Shown here one piece after another: positions 56,695-64,000 of a DNA stretch of 64,000 nt. Source of the DNA: an uncultured Ruminococcus sp. (GTDB lineage: Bacteria; Bacillota; Clostridia; Oscillospirales; Ruminococcaceae); contig CANQJO010000004.1 of assembly GCA_947624255.1 (NCBI GenBank), forward strand, positions 113,890 through 177,889, read 5' to 3'. Under the pieces are notes generated by a model. It had not been told where the DNA came from. It saw nothing but the letters and a program-made list of their open reading frames with translations, and did no database searches. Each line of letters begins with the position of its first letter. The first letter of the stretch is position 1. The position numbers and the translations under genes were made by a program.

Positions 56695-57900
56695 TCAGCC
56701 GATAACATATGAGCTGTACCCGAATTCCCCGATGACCTCACAGGCTTTCAGGAGCTCGTCTGTACCTGCCGAACTGCCGGAAATGCGCACTGCCACATTG
56801 CTGAACCCCGACAGCTTTCCGCTGACAAGCTCAAGCATTTTCGTTACCTTTTCAGCCGATGTTCCGCTGAATTCATAGACCGTATCGTCCGTGTAGACTC
56901 CGCTGCTTATCTCATCAATATTTATATTCAGAATTATCGACTTGACATTCAGTACCTCAGGCTGTTTTATTATGTCATCGCTGCCTTTCAGGATATCAGA
57001 TGCCGATACCTCCAATGCCATTGAACCTCCGCTCATAAGCGCACGCTCGTGAAATACGTTGGCAGCAGATGTGAGCGCAAGATAACGCTCTTTCTCGGAA
57101 AGCACCGGATCAAGCAGCTCCAGATCGGTCTGACGGAATTGAGGAAACACCATATCAGTGCATATTATCCTCTCAAATCCTGCATCGGCCGCCTCGCCTA
57201 TAATGTCAGAGATATATTTAAGAGCTATGTCGGAATACGGCGATGTCCACGGCTTACCGCCTGCTTCAACGTCATTGTCTATCCACTGCTCATCAGTTGC
57301 GGCAGTAATGTATCCGCTGTCACGATTTGTTCTCGGAAGTATGCTGTCCCGAAACGTGCTTATCAGTGCTGTGGGCTTGTATCCCTTACTCCTGACAGCA
57401 CTGACGATATCGTCAAGCGTGACAAGACTTCTGACCGCACCGGACTGTGAGGCATAGAAAACGCCGCTGTTGTAGTATATGCTTCCGCCGCTGACTTTCA
57501 ATGGGATCTCAACATACTCAAAATTGTGAGCTGACGGTATCCTGTCAAGAGCATATTTCAGCGAATCAAAATCTGCCATATCAGCTTCTGTAAGTGCAAA
57601 TGCCCTGTACTCCGTGAAAGAATTGCTGCCGGTATCTATGAAGCTCCCTGTTATTGACTGAGATATCGCAGCCGTTGTCTGCACATCAGACGGAGTTTCG
57701 GTCGTTGTGGTGACGGATACATCACTATCACCCTTTCTCTTTGTGTAATTGACTATCGGCTCGGCTATGCTGTAGCCGAGAACACCGATACCGCCGATAA
57801 GAAGTATTGTCAGACCCACGGAAACTGCTTTTCCCGCAGGAGTTTTTCCGTAATAATTCTTATCCTTGGTCCTGTATATTTTCCTTCCTTTATGTTTCAT
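56695..57900 (-). CDS. Membrane-anchored TIM-barrel-like protein (DUF4015-like)
   Basis: A 401-residue protein with a basic start, one membrane segment (about 27-48), a Thr-rich spacer and an external domain of about 310 residues. The domain has SPYSDIALKYISDIIGEAA and DAGFERIICTDMVFPQ, which look like the putative glycoside hydrolase family DUF4015. Catalytic residues cannot be assigned. It lies between the Rnf-like module and hprK, in the same direction and close enough for co-transcription. Confidence 0.6.
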   Translation of the reverse strand: MKHKGRKIYRTKDKNYYGKTPAGKAVSVGLTILLIGGIGVLGYSIAEPIVNYTKRKGDSDVSVTTTTETPSDVQTTAAISQSITGSFIDTGSNSFTEYRAFALTEADMADFDSLKYALDRIPSAHNFEYVEIPLKVSGGSIYYNSGVFYASQSGAVRSLVTLDDIVSAVRSKGYKPTALISTFRDSILPRTNRDSGYITAATDEQWIDNDVEAGGKPWTSPYSDIALKYISDIIGEAADAGFERIICTDMVFPQFRQTDLELLDPVLSEKERYLALTSAANVFHERALMSGGSMALEVSASDILKGSDDIIKQPEVLNVKSIILNINIDEISSGVYTDDTVYEFSGTSAEKVTKMLELVSGKLSGFSNVAVRISGSSAGTDELLKACEVIGEFGYSSYVIG

Positions 57901-57933
57901 TTTATTCTCTCCTAAGGCAGTTTTCCTATTTCT

Positions 57934-58506
57934 TTATCTTAACGAATAAACTGCCATTGATATGATCCCGATATATATGAGCATTGCCGGTGATCCGCGG
58001 AACGATGCCGGGACCTTTGCAGAGCTGAGCCGCCTGTATGCCGCCGTTAATATCAGTGCGGCAAGAACAAATCCCAGTCCTGCTTCAAATCCTGCAAGAG
58101 CGTATCTGCCTACGTTCATCATTGAGGAATTCTGTGCAGCTTTTCCGCTGACAGTGAAAAGCGTTCCCATGACAGCACAGTTAAATGCCGATACGTGTAC
58201 ATATTTGCGTGATCTTTCAAATTTATCCCTGCTTATAAAATAGAGCGCAGAGAGAAGAATCAGATATAGTATTCCCACTGTAACAGTATAAAAAAGCAAT
58301 GTGAGAACAGAATATTTTTCCGGGAGCAGACTATCAATGATATAAGCTGCTGCCGAGCCTGCCGTAGTGAAAACTGTTATCACAACAGCAGTTCCGACAA
58401 GATTTTTTTTACTTCCTGCCGCAATAAAAAGTGTACTCGTTCCCAAAGCCTGCATAAGTACCAGATCAGCGGCAAGAAACATTATCAAATCATTTATCAG
58501 AAACAT
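57934..58506 (-). CDS. RnfA/NqrE-like membrane protein, divergent
   Basis: A 190-residue, six-helix membrane protein homologous to RnfA. The C-terminal half is clear: FNCAVMG (Cys110), GFEAGLGFVLAALILTAAYR, KVPASFRGSPAML. The first iron-sulfur cysteine of canonical RnfA (LGIC) is replaced by LGTS at residues 21-24. The ATG at 58506 has GGAG 8 nt upstream. It overlaps rnfE by 17 bp. No rnfB, C or G lies nearby. A redox role is doubtful. Confidence 0.78.
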   Translation of the reverse strand: MFLINDLIMFLAADLVLMQALGTSTLFIAAGSKKNLVGTAVVITVFTTAGSAAAYIIDSLLPEKYSVLTLLFYTVTVGILYLILLSALYFISRDKFERSRKYVHVSAFNCAVMGTLFTVSGKAAQNSSMMNVGRYALAGFEAGLGFVLAALILTAAYRRLSSAKVPASFRGSPAMLIYIGIISMAVYSLR

Positions 58507-59119
58507 TTCCGTCACTCCTTATATCACGGCTCTGCATCACCGCAGAGCGTATCCTGCGGTATATCCCGCAGAATAGTCCCAGAAATATGAATCCTCCGAA
58601 TGGTTCTGCAAGACCGGAGATGAGCGTATCAAAATCAGTCATTCTGCTGTTTATAGTGCCGTATGCGAGGAATTCTCTGACTATGCCTGTTATCAGCATC
58701 ACAATGTCGAAACCTGCAATGTAGAAAAACAGAGAGGCTGTCATGCGAAGTTTTTTCATGCGGAAAAATTTTGCCTCCGTCTGAAAAACTATCAGAGAGT
58801 TTACGGCAAGCAGCGGATAGTATATCCCTATGCGGCTGATCGAATCGGGATAGAATTCCTGCGCCAAAAGCCTTACCGGTATATATATCAGCGATGATAT
58901 CACGGCATATATCGTTATCTTTACCGCATACGGAAGTCTCTTGGGCACAAATGACGATATCATGACCGAAAAGAACGTTATCGCCGAAAACGCATAGATC
59001 ATCGCCACGGCATTTTTCAGCGTATTTCCGCAGACTATCACCGGTGATATCACCATAAGTGCCGAAAGAACGGTATTATCCCTTGTTATGCCGTCAAAAA
59101 CAGTACGTGTGTCATTCAT
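58490..59119 (-). CDS. RnfE/NqrD-like membrane protein, divergent
   Basis: A 209-residue membrane protein aligned to RnfE by length, helix pattern and the blocks IGIYYPLLAVNSLIV and a Gly-rich C-terminal region. Both cluster cysteines of canonical RnfE (in GLCP and VNC) are Ser here, at positions 25 and 108; a Cys at 30 is near the first. It overlaps rnfD by 8 bp (ATG at 59119) and rnfA by 17 bp, so the three are tightly coupled. Confidence 0.72.
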   Translation of the reverse strand: MNDTRTVFDGITRDNTVLSALMVISPVIVCGNTLKNAVAMIYAFSAITFFSVMISSFVPKRLPYAVKITIYAVISSLIYIPVRLLAQEFYPDSISRIGIYYPLLAVNSLIVFQTEAKFFRMKKLRMTASLFFYIAGFDIVMLITGIVREFLAYGTINSRMTDFDTLISGLAEPFGGFIFLGLFCGIYRRIRSAVMQSRDIRSDGNVSDK

Positions 59120-60188
59120 CGGGATCACTCTCCTCCTGTATGAAGGTATCTCCGTCAGCGTGTACCTCTGTGAGTACCTCCTCCGAAACGGGAGCATATT
59201 CGGCGGCTTTTTCATCAGCTTCGTCGGGCTGTTCAGCATCCGATCCCGAGTCTTTATCGGTATCCTCAGCGTAGGCAAACTCTATCTTTCTTTCAAGATT
59301 TCTGAGTCCGAGAGCTACGGGCGTAAACAGCAGAGATACAGGTATTATCGCATTCTCCTCGGCTGTTGTCAATACGATGACATATGAGAAAATTCCCACA
59401 AAAAAACCGTAGAAAAATGCATAGAAAAACCTTTCCGGAGCTATTCTTTTATCGGCTACTATATATACCGATGCAAAAAGCACCATGTTACAGACAAGTG
59501 TATACCTTACCGAATCATACCGTGAATATGCTGCCGGTGTAAGAAATGCAAAAAGTACAGTTCCTGATATTACACCCGTGAATGCACCGCCCGAGATATC
59601 TCTTCTCAGGAGCAGGATAACCGCTGCAACGACAAGCAGCAGAATGCTTACCGCTCCGCATGGACCGCTGAAATTTCCAAGAAGTATCTCGAAATCATTG
59701 TGGCTCATTTTTCCCGATATATTGAAAAAATGCGATGCTGAGTAAACGAGATCTTCCGGTGTGTCGAATATCCCGGTCTTTACGTGAGGCTCAGGATATG
59801 AAAGAAGCTGCTTTTCCCATGATGTACTGATGAATACATACGCTGCCGCTGCCGGAGAAAAGATCATGTTAGATCTTCCTCCGAACACGTTCTTCGCTAT
59901 TATGACTGCAAACAATCCTGCGATCGCTGCTATCCTGAGATCCATAACAGCCGGGAGCATCAATGCAAGTATAAGTGCATCAGAGGTGCAGGTAAGATCA
60001 TCGGCGGTGAATCTGCGATGCATAAGACGGACAGATATTATATCACCCGCCGTACAGAAAACCAGACAAACTCCCCCGAGAACAAGCGCACGCACACCAT
60101 AATAAAAATATGCTATAAGCTCAAGTGTCATCAGGGTAAGCATAATATCAAGCCATATAAACCGTTCTTTTCTGCTCCCTTTCAGCAT
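59112..60188 (-). CDS. RnfD/NqrB-like membrane protein, divergent
   Basis: A 358-residue protein with about nine or ten membrane helices, homologous to RnfD through KNVFGGRSNMIFSPAAAAYV (about 99-118) and LLGNFSGPCGAVSILLLV (about 169-186). The flavin-attachment motif SGAT is replaced by a YSAS segment near residues 149-152, so covalent FMN on Thr is not expected. A 55-residue acidic tail (AEDTDKDSGSDAEQPDEADE onward) is unusual. It overlaps rpe by 7 bp. Confidence 0.78.
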   Translation of the reverse strand: MLKGSRKERFIWLDIMLTLMTLELIAYFYYGVRALVLGGVCLVFCTAGDIISVRLMHRRFTADDLTCTSDALILALMLPAVMDLRIAAIAGLFAVIIAKNVFGGRSNMIFSPAAAAYVFISTSWEKQLLSYPEPHVKTGIFDTPEDLVYSASHFFNISGKMSHNDFEILLGNFSGPCGAVSILLLVVAAVILLLRRDISGGAFTGVISGTVLFAFLTPAAYSRYDSVRYTLVCNMVLFASVYIVADKRIAPERFFYAFFYGFFVGIFSYVIVLTTAEENAIIPVSLLFTPVALGLRNLERKIEFAYAEDTDKDSGSDAEQPDEADEKAAEYAPVSEEVLTEVHADGDTFIQEESDPDE

Positions 60189-60841
60189 AGACTGCCCTCT
60201 TTCAGCGCAATGACTGCTTCAGACATACTCTCTGCACCGAAAAGATAGCTTCCTGAAACAAGAATATCGGCTCCGGCATTTCTGACCTCTCCGGCAGTTA
60301 CGTCATTTATTCCTCCATCTACCTGTAGATGCGTGCTAAGCCCCATTTCAGCGATCATGCTTTGTATATCCCTTATTTTCGGGATAGTTTCGGGAATAAA
60401 GCTTTGTCCTCCGAAACCGGGCTCTACCGTCATCACGAGAACCATATCAAGCTCAGGCAGATATTTGCGGACCTCTTCCGCCCGAGTCGCCGGTTTTATT
60501 GCAAGAGCCGGCTTTGACCCGCATTCTCTGACAGCCTTTATCGTCTCGGAGACAGGGCTGCCGGCTTCTGAATGAAACGAGATAATGTCAGCTCCTGCCT
60601 GTGCAAAACGTTTCACATACCGGATCGGATCTGTTATCATCAGATGCACATCAAGCACCATATCGGTCACTTTGCGCACTGCCTCAAGCACAGGCAGTCC
60701 ATAGGTTATATTGTTGACGAATATGCCGTCCATTACGTCAAAATGCAGCATATCAACACCGCTGTCTTCCATTTTTTTGATCTCAGCCTCAAGATTAAGC
60801 ATATCTGCACTAAGTACAGACGCTGATACAAGTATACTCAA
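60182..60841 (-). CDS. rpe: Ribulose-phosphate 3-epimerase
   Basis: A 219-residue TIM-barrel enzyme interconverting ribulose 5-phosphate and xylulose 5-phosphate. Motifs: SASVLSADML at the start, MLHFDVMDGIFVNN (metal His/Asp), VHLMI, VEPGFGGQ and the C-terminal VDGGI. The start is TTG at 60841 with GGAG 10 nt upstream; no ATG or GTG fits. It is the first gene of the long unit to dnaE and overlaps rnfD. Confidence 0.96.
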   Translation of the reverse strand: MSILVSASVLSADMLNLEAEIKKMEDSGVDMLHFDVMDGIFVNNITYGLPVLEAVRKVTDMVLDVHLMITDPIRYVKRFAQAGADIISFHSEAGSPVSETIKAVRECGSKPALAIKPATRAEEVRKYLPELDMVLVMTVEPGFGGQSFIPETIPKIRDIQSMIAEMGLSTHLQVDGGINDVTAGEVRNAGADILVSGSYLFGAESMSEAVIALKEGSLC

Positions 60842-60916
60842 TTTATCACTACTCCTGTTTTTTCAGACAAGATCTCATGCCCATCATTTTCCATTCTGAA
60901 TTTTCCATACATTTTT

Positions 60917-60945
60917 ATTATATAATATTTAAGCTGTCACGTCAA
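60917..60945 (-). promoter_or_regulatory. Promoter of the rpe-rnf...dnaE unit
   Basis: TTGACG (60940-60945), 17 bp, TATAAT (60917-60922) on the minus strand. Confidence 0.8.
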
Positions 60946-61157
60946 TACGATTGAGATGTTTTTTTATTTTATCTTATTTCCGAATCTCTTTTTACCTGTT
61001 ATAAAAAATTATTTATTTTGAGTATTAAACAATCCCGGAAAATAAGATATGCCGTATAACTAATGCTCTGACAGAAGCTTCGCTTTAGTTTTCAGGAAGG
61101 TCTATTGTTCAAGCTCTTCTGCATAATATTCTGTAGCCTGTTTACGGAGGTATGCAT

Positions 61158-61841
61158 ATGCTGCTTGAATTGCTCAGAAATCTTTTCTTTTTCGCCCTTC
61201 ATGTCGAGAATAATCCCGTCTTTCCAAAACCACTTTCAAAAAAGGAAGAGGAGGATTGCTTCAAACATATGGCGGAGGGTGACAGATCCGCTAAAAATAA
61301 GCTCATCGAACATAACCTCAGACTCGTTGCTCATATCGTTAAAAAATACTCCCCCTCCCCTTCTGAACAGGATGAGCTTATTTCCATCGGAACTATCGGA
61401 CTTATAAAAGCTGTCTCTACTTTCAACTACACAAAAGGCGCTCGGTTTGCCACTTATGCAAGCAGATGTATTGAAAATGAAATTCTTATGAATTTTCGTG
61501 CCGCAAAAAAATCAGCCGGCGACATCTACATCAATGAACCAGTTGAAACTGACAAGGACGGAAACGCACTTACTCTTATGGATCTTATTGATGACGGCGT
61601 TGATATCCACGAGCAGGTAGATATGCTCATACGCTCACGCCAGCTTTACCGCTTCCTCGGAAAATGCCTTGATGACCGTGAGCTTGAGATAATTATCTAT
61701 CGCTACGGTTTATACGGACGTACTCCTCATACTCAGAATGAGACTGCAAAAAAGCTCGGTATCTCTCGATCATATGTATCACGTCTGGAGAAAAAAGCTA
61801 TCGAAAAGCTGAGAAAAATGTATGATACAACTCCATTCTGA
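61158..61841 (+). CDS. sigK: RNA polymerase sporulation sigma factor (SigK-like)
   Basis: A 227-residue sigma-70 family factor with a short hydrophobic N-terminus (pro-sequence-like), region 2 (EHNLRLVAHIVKKYSPSPSE, DELISIGTIGLIKAVSTF, ATYASRCIENEILM) and region 4 (ETAKKLGISRSYVSRLEKKA). The NNPVFPKPLSKKEEE start matches sigma-K more than sigma-E. The ATG at 61158 is 7 nt from GGAGG; the ATG two codons earlier is too close. It is uninterrupted, so no skin element. It should run the late mother-cell programme. Confidence 0.9.
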   Translation: MLLELLRNLFFFALHVENNPVFPKPLSKKEEEDCFKHMAEGDRSAKNKLIEHNLRLVAHIVKKYSPSPSEQDELISIGTIGLIKAVSTFNYTKGARFATYASRCIENEILMNFRAAKKSAGDIYINEPVETDKDGNALTLMDLIDDGVDIHEQVDMLIRSRQLYRFLGKCLDDRELEIIIYRYGLYGRTPHTQNETAKKLGISRSYVSRLEKKAIEKLRKMYDTTPF

Positions 61842-61874
61842 AAATTAAGCATATTCTTATTCCTGATACTGATA

Positions 61875-61911
61875 CTCAAAAATCCATAGGTTAATCTATA
61901 GGATTTTTGAG
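61875..61911 (+). terminator. Terminator after sigK
   Basis: A 15-bp stem with one bulge, CTCAAAAATCC-ATAG / CTAT-A-GGATTTTTGAG, 34 bp after the stop. Confidence 0.75.
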
Positions 61912-61946
61912 GATCGTTTTGTAACCATATTGTAATAAATATTTCC

Positions 61947-61975
61947 TTGACTTTTTCCGGCATACGGTGTATAAT
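61947..61975 (+). promoter_or_regulatory. Promoter of the tRNA pair
   Basis: TTGACT (61947-61952), 17 bp, TATAAT (61970-61975), 37 bp ahead of tRNA-Leu. Confidence 0.85.
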
Positions 61976-62012
61976 ATGTATTGCGGTTATTTTTGAGAAG
62001 TTACCGCTGATT

Positions 62013-62098
62013 TGCGAGTGTGCTGGAATAGGCAGACAGGCACGTTTGAGGGGCGTGTGTCGATAGACGTATGGGTTCAAGTCCCATTACTCGCACCA
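62013..62098 (+). tRNA. tRNA-Leu (GAG)
   Basis: 86 nt including encoded CCA. Acceptor stem TGCGAGT/ACTCGCA, anticodon loop TTGAGGG with anticodon GAG, a long variable arm (TGTCGATAGACG) and T-arm GGGTTCAAGTCCC. The type II variable arm and A/G-rich D-arm fit leucine. Confidence 0.93.
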
Positions 62099-62135
62099 GA
62101 AAAATGTCCGTACAGCTTCTATACGGACTATCTGT

Positions 62136-62227
62136 GGAAAGATGGCTGAGCTGGTCTAAGGCGCACGACTGGAACTCGTGTATACGTTAATAGCGTATCG
62201 AGGGTTCGAATCCCTCTCTTTCCGCCA
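62136..62227 (+). tRNA. tRNA-Ser (GGA)
   Basis: 92 nt including encoded CCA. Acceptor stem GGAAAGA/TCTTTCC, anticodon loop CTGGAAC giving GGA, long variable arm (TATACG...CGTATCG) and T-arm GGGTTCGAATCCC. A small hairpin (62106-62128) lies between the two tRNAs. Confidence 0.94.
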
Positions 62228-62243
62228 ATATGCTGATGGAAAA

Positions 62244-62275
62244 GAATGGTTGTATCCCGATGATTCGGAATACAA
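62244..62275 (+). terminator. Terminator of the tRNA operon
   Basis: Stem GGTTGTAT-CCG / CGG-ATACAACC with one mismatch, then ACTTTTC. Confidence 0.75.
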
Positions 62276-62385
62276 CCACTTTTCTTTTACGCATAAAAAT
62301 GTAATATTCAGTTAAGTGAGAGCAGTCCATTAAATGCATAGATTTAAGGCAACACCCATGTGTAAAATTTTAGTAGGCAAAGAAA

Positions 62386-62460
62386 AAGCCTTGATTTAAT
62401 TGTTAAAAGAACAAGGTTGATAGAAATATCAACGATAGTGAAGCAGTTAAGTCAAGGCTT
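62386..62460. repeat. Imperfect inverted repeat in AT-rich segment
   Basis: Arms AAGCCTTGATTTAATTG (62386-62402) and CAGTTAAGTCAAGGCTT (62444-62460) match at 14 of 17 positions; a smaller hairpin (GTTGAT...ATCAAC) is nested inside. In 62276-62863 I see no gene, only AT-rich sequence, this fold and the next hairpin. Confidence 0.5.
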
Positions 62461-62627
62461 AAATTATGCACTTGCTGTGAATTGACAAGCAAAATAGAAA
62501 AAATGTAAAAAACCGATAAAAGGTGAGAAAAGACTTGAAAAAGCTGAAAATCGCCGAAAAACAGGCGATAATCAAGTGTGAAAAAGTGAGAAAACAAATA
62601 ATTAAATAAATTAAGCTGCCAAAAGAA

Positions 62628-62667
62628 AAGCGTAGAATTTATGGAAATTTCCGTAAACTCTACGCTT
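62628..62667 (+). terminator. Long hairpin in the accessory segment
   Basis: A near-perfect hairpin, AAGCGTAGAATTTA / TAAACTCTACGCTT with inner GGAA/TTCC. It may end a transcript of the former neighbour. Confidence 0.5.
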
Positions 62668-62863
62668 ATTTGCTTATAGTGTTTTGAACCGTTTAGAAAG
62701 TGTTTAAACGTTTAGAAAATAAGTATTAAACGGCTATTTTATGGGGTTTAATCAATGTGTAATCCTTAAAAACATAATCATAATTTATTGGTGATAACGT
62801 TAAAAAAACAATATAGCAATATAGCAACCTGTTGCCATATTTTTATTTATACAAATCGTATAA

Positions 62864-63232
62864 TTATTTGGCTCGATATTTTTCATCGAGTAGTTCTATT
62901 ATATCCGCAATGGCACGATAACATTGCGCTTCAGATAAACTGTCAAGGCGGTTGAAAATTCCTGAATACATTGTTTCTGTTGAAATAGCATCATTTACTA
63001 TGTAGTGATTTTTGTAACCTGTTACAATCTTACTGTTTGTCATATCACCTGTACGTACACTATTATCTGTTTTTATATGCCCTGCTTTATCACCTTTTAA
63101 GAGAAAATCCGTAGAAACATCTAAAAGTTCTGATAAGCGAACCAGAACCTCCCCGTTTGCCATGGTCCCGTTTTTCCAATTTGTTACATTGCTTTTACTT
63201 ATGTTAAGTAGGGTATCAAAAAAGAAACATTC
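62864..63232 (-). pseudogene. XRE-family regulator, N-terminus broken
   Basis: The frame holds the second half of a Cro/C1-type helix-turn-helix (LLNISKSNVTNWKNG, GEVLVRLSELLDVSTDFLLK) and a 60-residue C-terminal part of unknown role. No start codon precedes the helix-turn-helix in this frame; a stop lies at 63233-63235. Adding one T to the T6 run near 63220 opens the frame to LTAENVSFF. So either a one-base deletion or truncation removed its start. Translation from ATG 63163 would give only the second half. Confidence 0.65.
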
Positions 63233-63279
63233 TCAGCAGTAAGAGAAAATATTCTCTTAATTGAAGAATACCGTAATAA

Positions 63280-63732
63280 TGTTACACATTTTTACGTGAA
63301 GCTCTTGAACCGTATATTTTTATGCTTGTAGCGAGATTCGCCTTGAACTATGTTGATTTTATAAAAACATATTTTGGAAAGGATATTATAACAGATGAGG
63401 GTTTATTTATTATGCCTTTAGGTTTTAAGCTACCTTTCAGGCCAGAGGATTTTTTATCAAACAATGTGGCATTATATGCCTCATCAAAAAAAGCTAAGGA
63501 CTTCATAGATAACATTGTTCATGTCATAGAAGATTTACGCCATGACTGAATTGAGGATTCAGTAGTTCTTGGATTTGATTTGTACTTTGAAAGTGTGAAG
63601 AAAGTATCTAACAGTGATATACTTGCAGCTATTACAAGCAAAGAAGAAGCACAAGTAACATTTTTGAAAATACAACACGTTTATTTCTCAGGAGATGCAA
63701 CTCAGGTAGTGAATATGAGCGATGATGAATAG
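63280..63732 (+). pseudogene. Unknown accessory gene with in-frame stop
   Basis: One frame runs from 63280 to a TAG at 63730-63732, broken by a TGA at 63547-63549. It reads YTFLREALEPYIFMLVARFA, later IMPLGFKLPFRPEDFLSNN, then after the stop IEDSVVLGFDLYFESVKKV. Soluble, no family recognised. No start with a ribosome site was found, so the 5' end is lost too. AT-rich codon use differs from the main genome and suggests a transferred gene in decay. Confidence 0.5.
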
Positions 63733-63747
63733 ACCTGTTCTAAAACC

Positions 63748-63776
63748 TTGAAAAGAGCGAAAAAAAGTGGTATAAT
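63748..63776 (+). promoter_or_regulatory. Promoter of the terminal transposase
   Basis: TTGAAA (63748-63753), 17 bp, TATAAT (63771-63776). Confidence 0.7.
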
Positions 63777-63794
63777 AGAATCAGGTGATGAAAA

Positions 63795-64000
63795 ATGGAC
63801 AACGAAAAAAGGATAAAAGAGTTAAAAGAAAAAGAATATCAGAAATATTTCGGAGTAACCAAAGCAACATTTGATAAAATGCTGAAAATTTTGGAAACGG
63901 AGTATACAAATAAGCATAAAAACGGAGGCAGACCATCTATATTGAGTGTTTTGGACAAGCTTGTAATCATGCTGCAATATTATCGTGAATATCGTACAAT
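63795..64000 (+). CDS. IS5-type transposase, 3' end outside window
   Basis: The first 68 codons of a transposase. MDNEKRIKELKEKEYQKYF, then GVTKATFDKMLKILETEY and GGRPSILSVLDKLVIMLQ match the N-terminal helix-turn-helix region of IS5-family transposases. AGGTGAT precedes the ATG. The catalytic part is beyond the window. The element's left end should lie around 63730-63750. Confidence 0.75.
   Translation, partial: MDNEKRIKELKEKEYQKYFGVTKATFDKMLKILETEYTNKHKNGGRPSILSVLDKLVIMLQYYREYRT

Noticed and set aside
61158..61841. Sigma-E identity for the sporulation sigma factor
   Set aside because: The short hydrophobic start followed by NNPVFPKPLSKKEE fits sigma-K better, and no spoIIGA gene is adjacent.
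62403..62597. 64-codon minus-strand frame
   Set aside because: Simple Phe/Leu/Ser composition overlapping an inverted repeat; no ribosome site.

Overview
The window looks like part of a chromosome from a Gram-positive gut or rumen anaerobe of the Ruminococcus/Oscillospiraceae type. The reasons are low-to-middle GC, strong AGGAGG-like ribosome binding sites, TTGACA-17-TATAAT promoters, a secreted protein ending in a type I dockerin, a GH3 beta-glucosidase with swapped domain order, a T-box on valS, and clostridial sporulation genes (spoIIID, yunB, sigK, a SpoVB-like flippase). The genus is inferred from gene content only.

Layout. 1-4.1 kb: 3' part of a Thr-rich surface protein, a minus-strand DUF1836 regulator + SPFH pair, spoIIID, and an IS1380 transposase relic. 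4.1-10.2 kb: gdhA, then the T-box-valS-Dabb-folC operon. 10.2-15.3 kb: a large MacB-type ABC exporter and the ppa-prs operon. 15.5-18.9 kb: a sugar-binding-domain/GGDEF protein, two small unknown proteins and a dockerin protein. 19-27 kb: glyA, rarA, a decayed small gene, a DUF1292 gene, a probable 6S RNA, a flippase and an EF-G paralogue. 27-32 kb, minus strand: a frameshifted MATE pump, a CarD-like regulator, a DUF2798 protein with a stop at its expected third codon, and an NfeD/SPFH operon with a duplicated leader mini-ORF. 32-38 kb: GH3 beta-glucosidase, an ArsC/Spx-like protein, and an SPFH/zinc-ribbon operon resembling the Bacillus ydj stress operon. 38-42 kb: glmS, a perfect 37-bp inverted repeat, yunB and a Cys-rich partner. 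42-49 kb: apeB, coaE, sua5, prfA and DUF951 in one operon, then two plus-strand genes and pfkA. 49-61 kb: one long minus-strand unit rpe-rnfD-rnfE-rnfA-(DUF4015-like)-hprK-murB-rapZ-whiA-dnaE. 61-62.2 kb: sigK and two tRNAs. 62.3-64 kb: an AT-rich accessory segment with decayed genes and the start of an IS5-type transposase.

Most genes are housekeeping and in conventional neighbourhoods. The most unusual part is the three-gene Rnf/Nqr-like membrane module overlapped with rpe. It lacks the RnfB, C and G partners nearby, has lost three of the four cysteines expected to hold the membrane Fe-S centre, and has lost the SGAT flavin-attachment motif. Other structural surprises are a partial tandem duplication creating a 22-residue membrane peptide ahead of the SPFH gene, a perfect 37-bp inverted repeat after glmS, and a pair of covarying palindromes at 3.27 and 27.17 kb. 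All gene identities come from reading the sequence; no database search was run.
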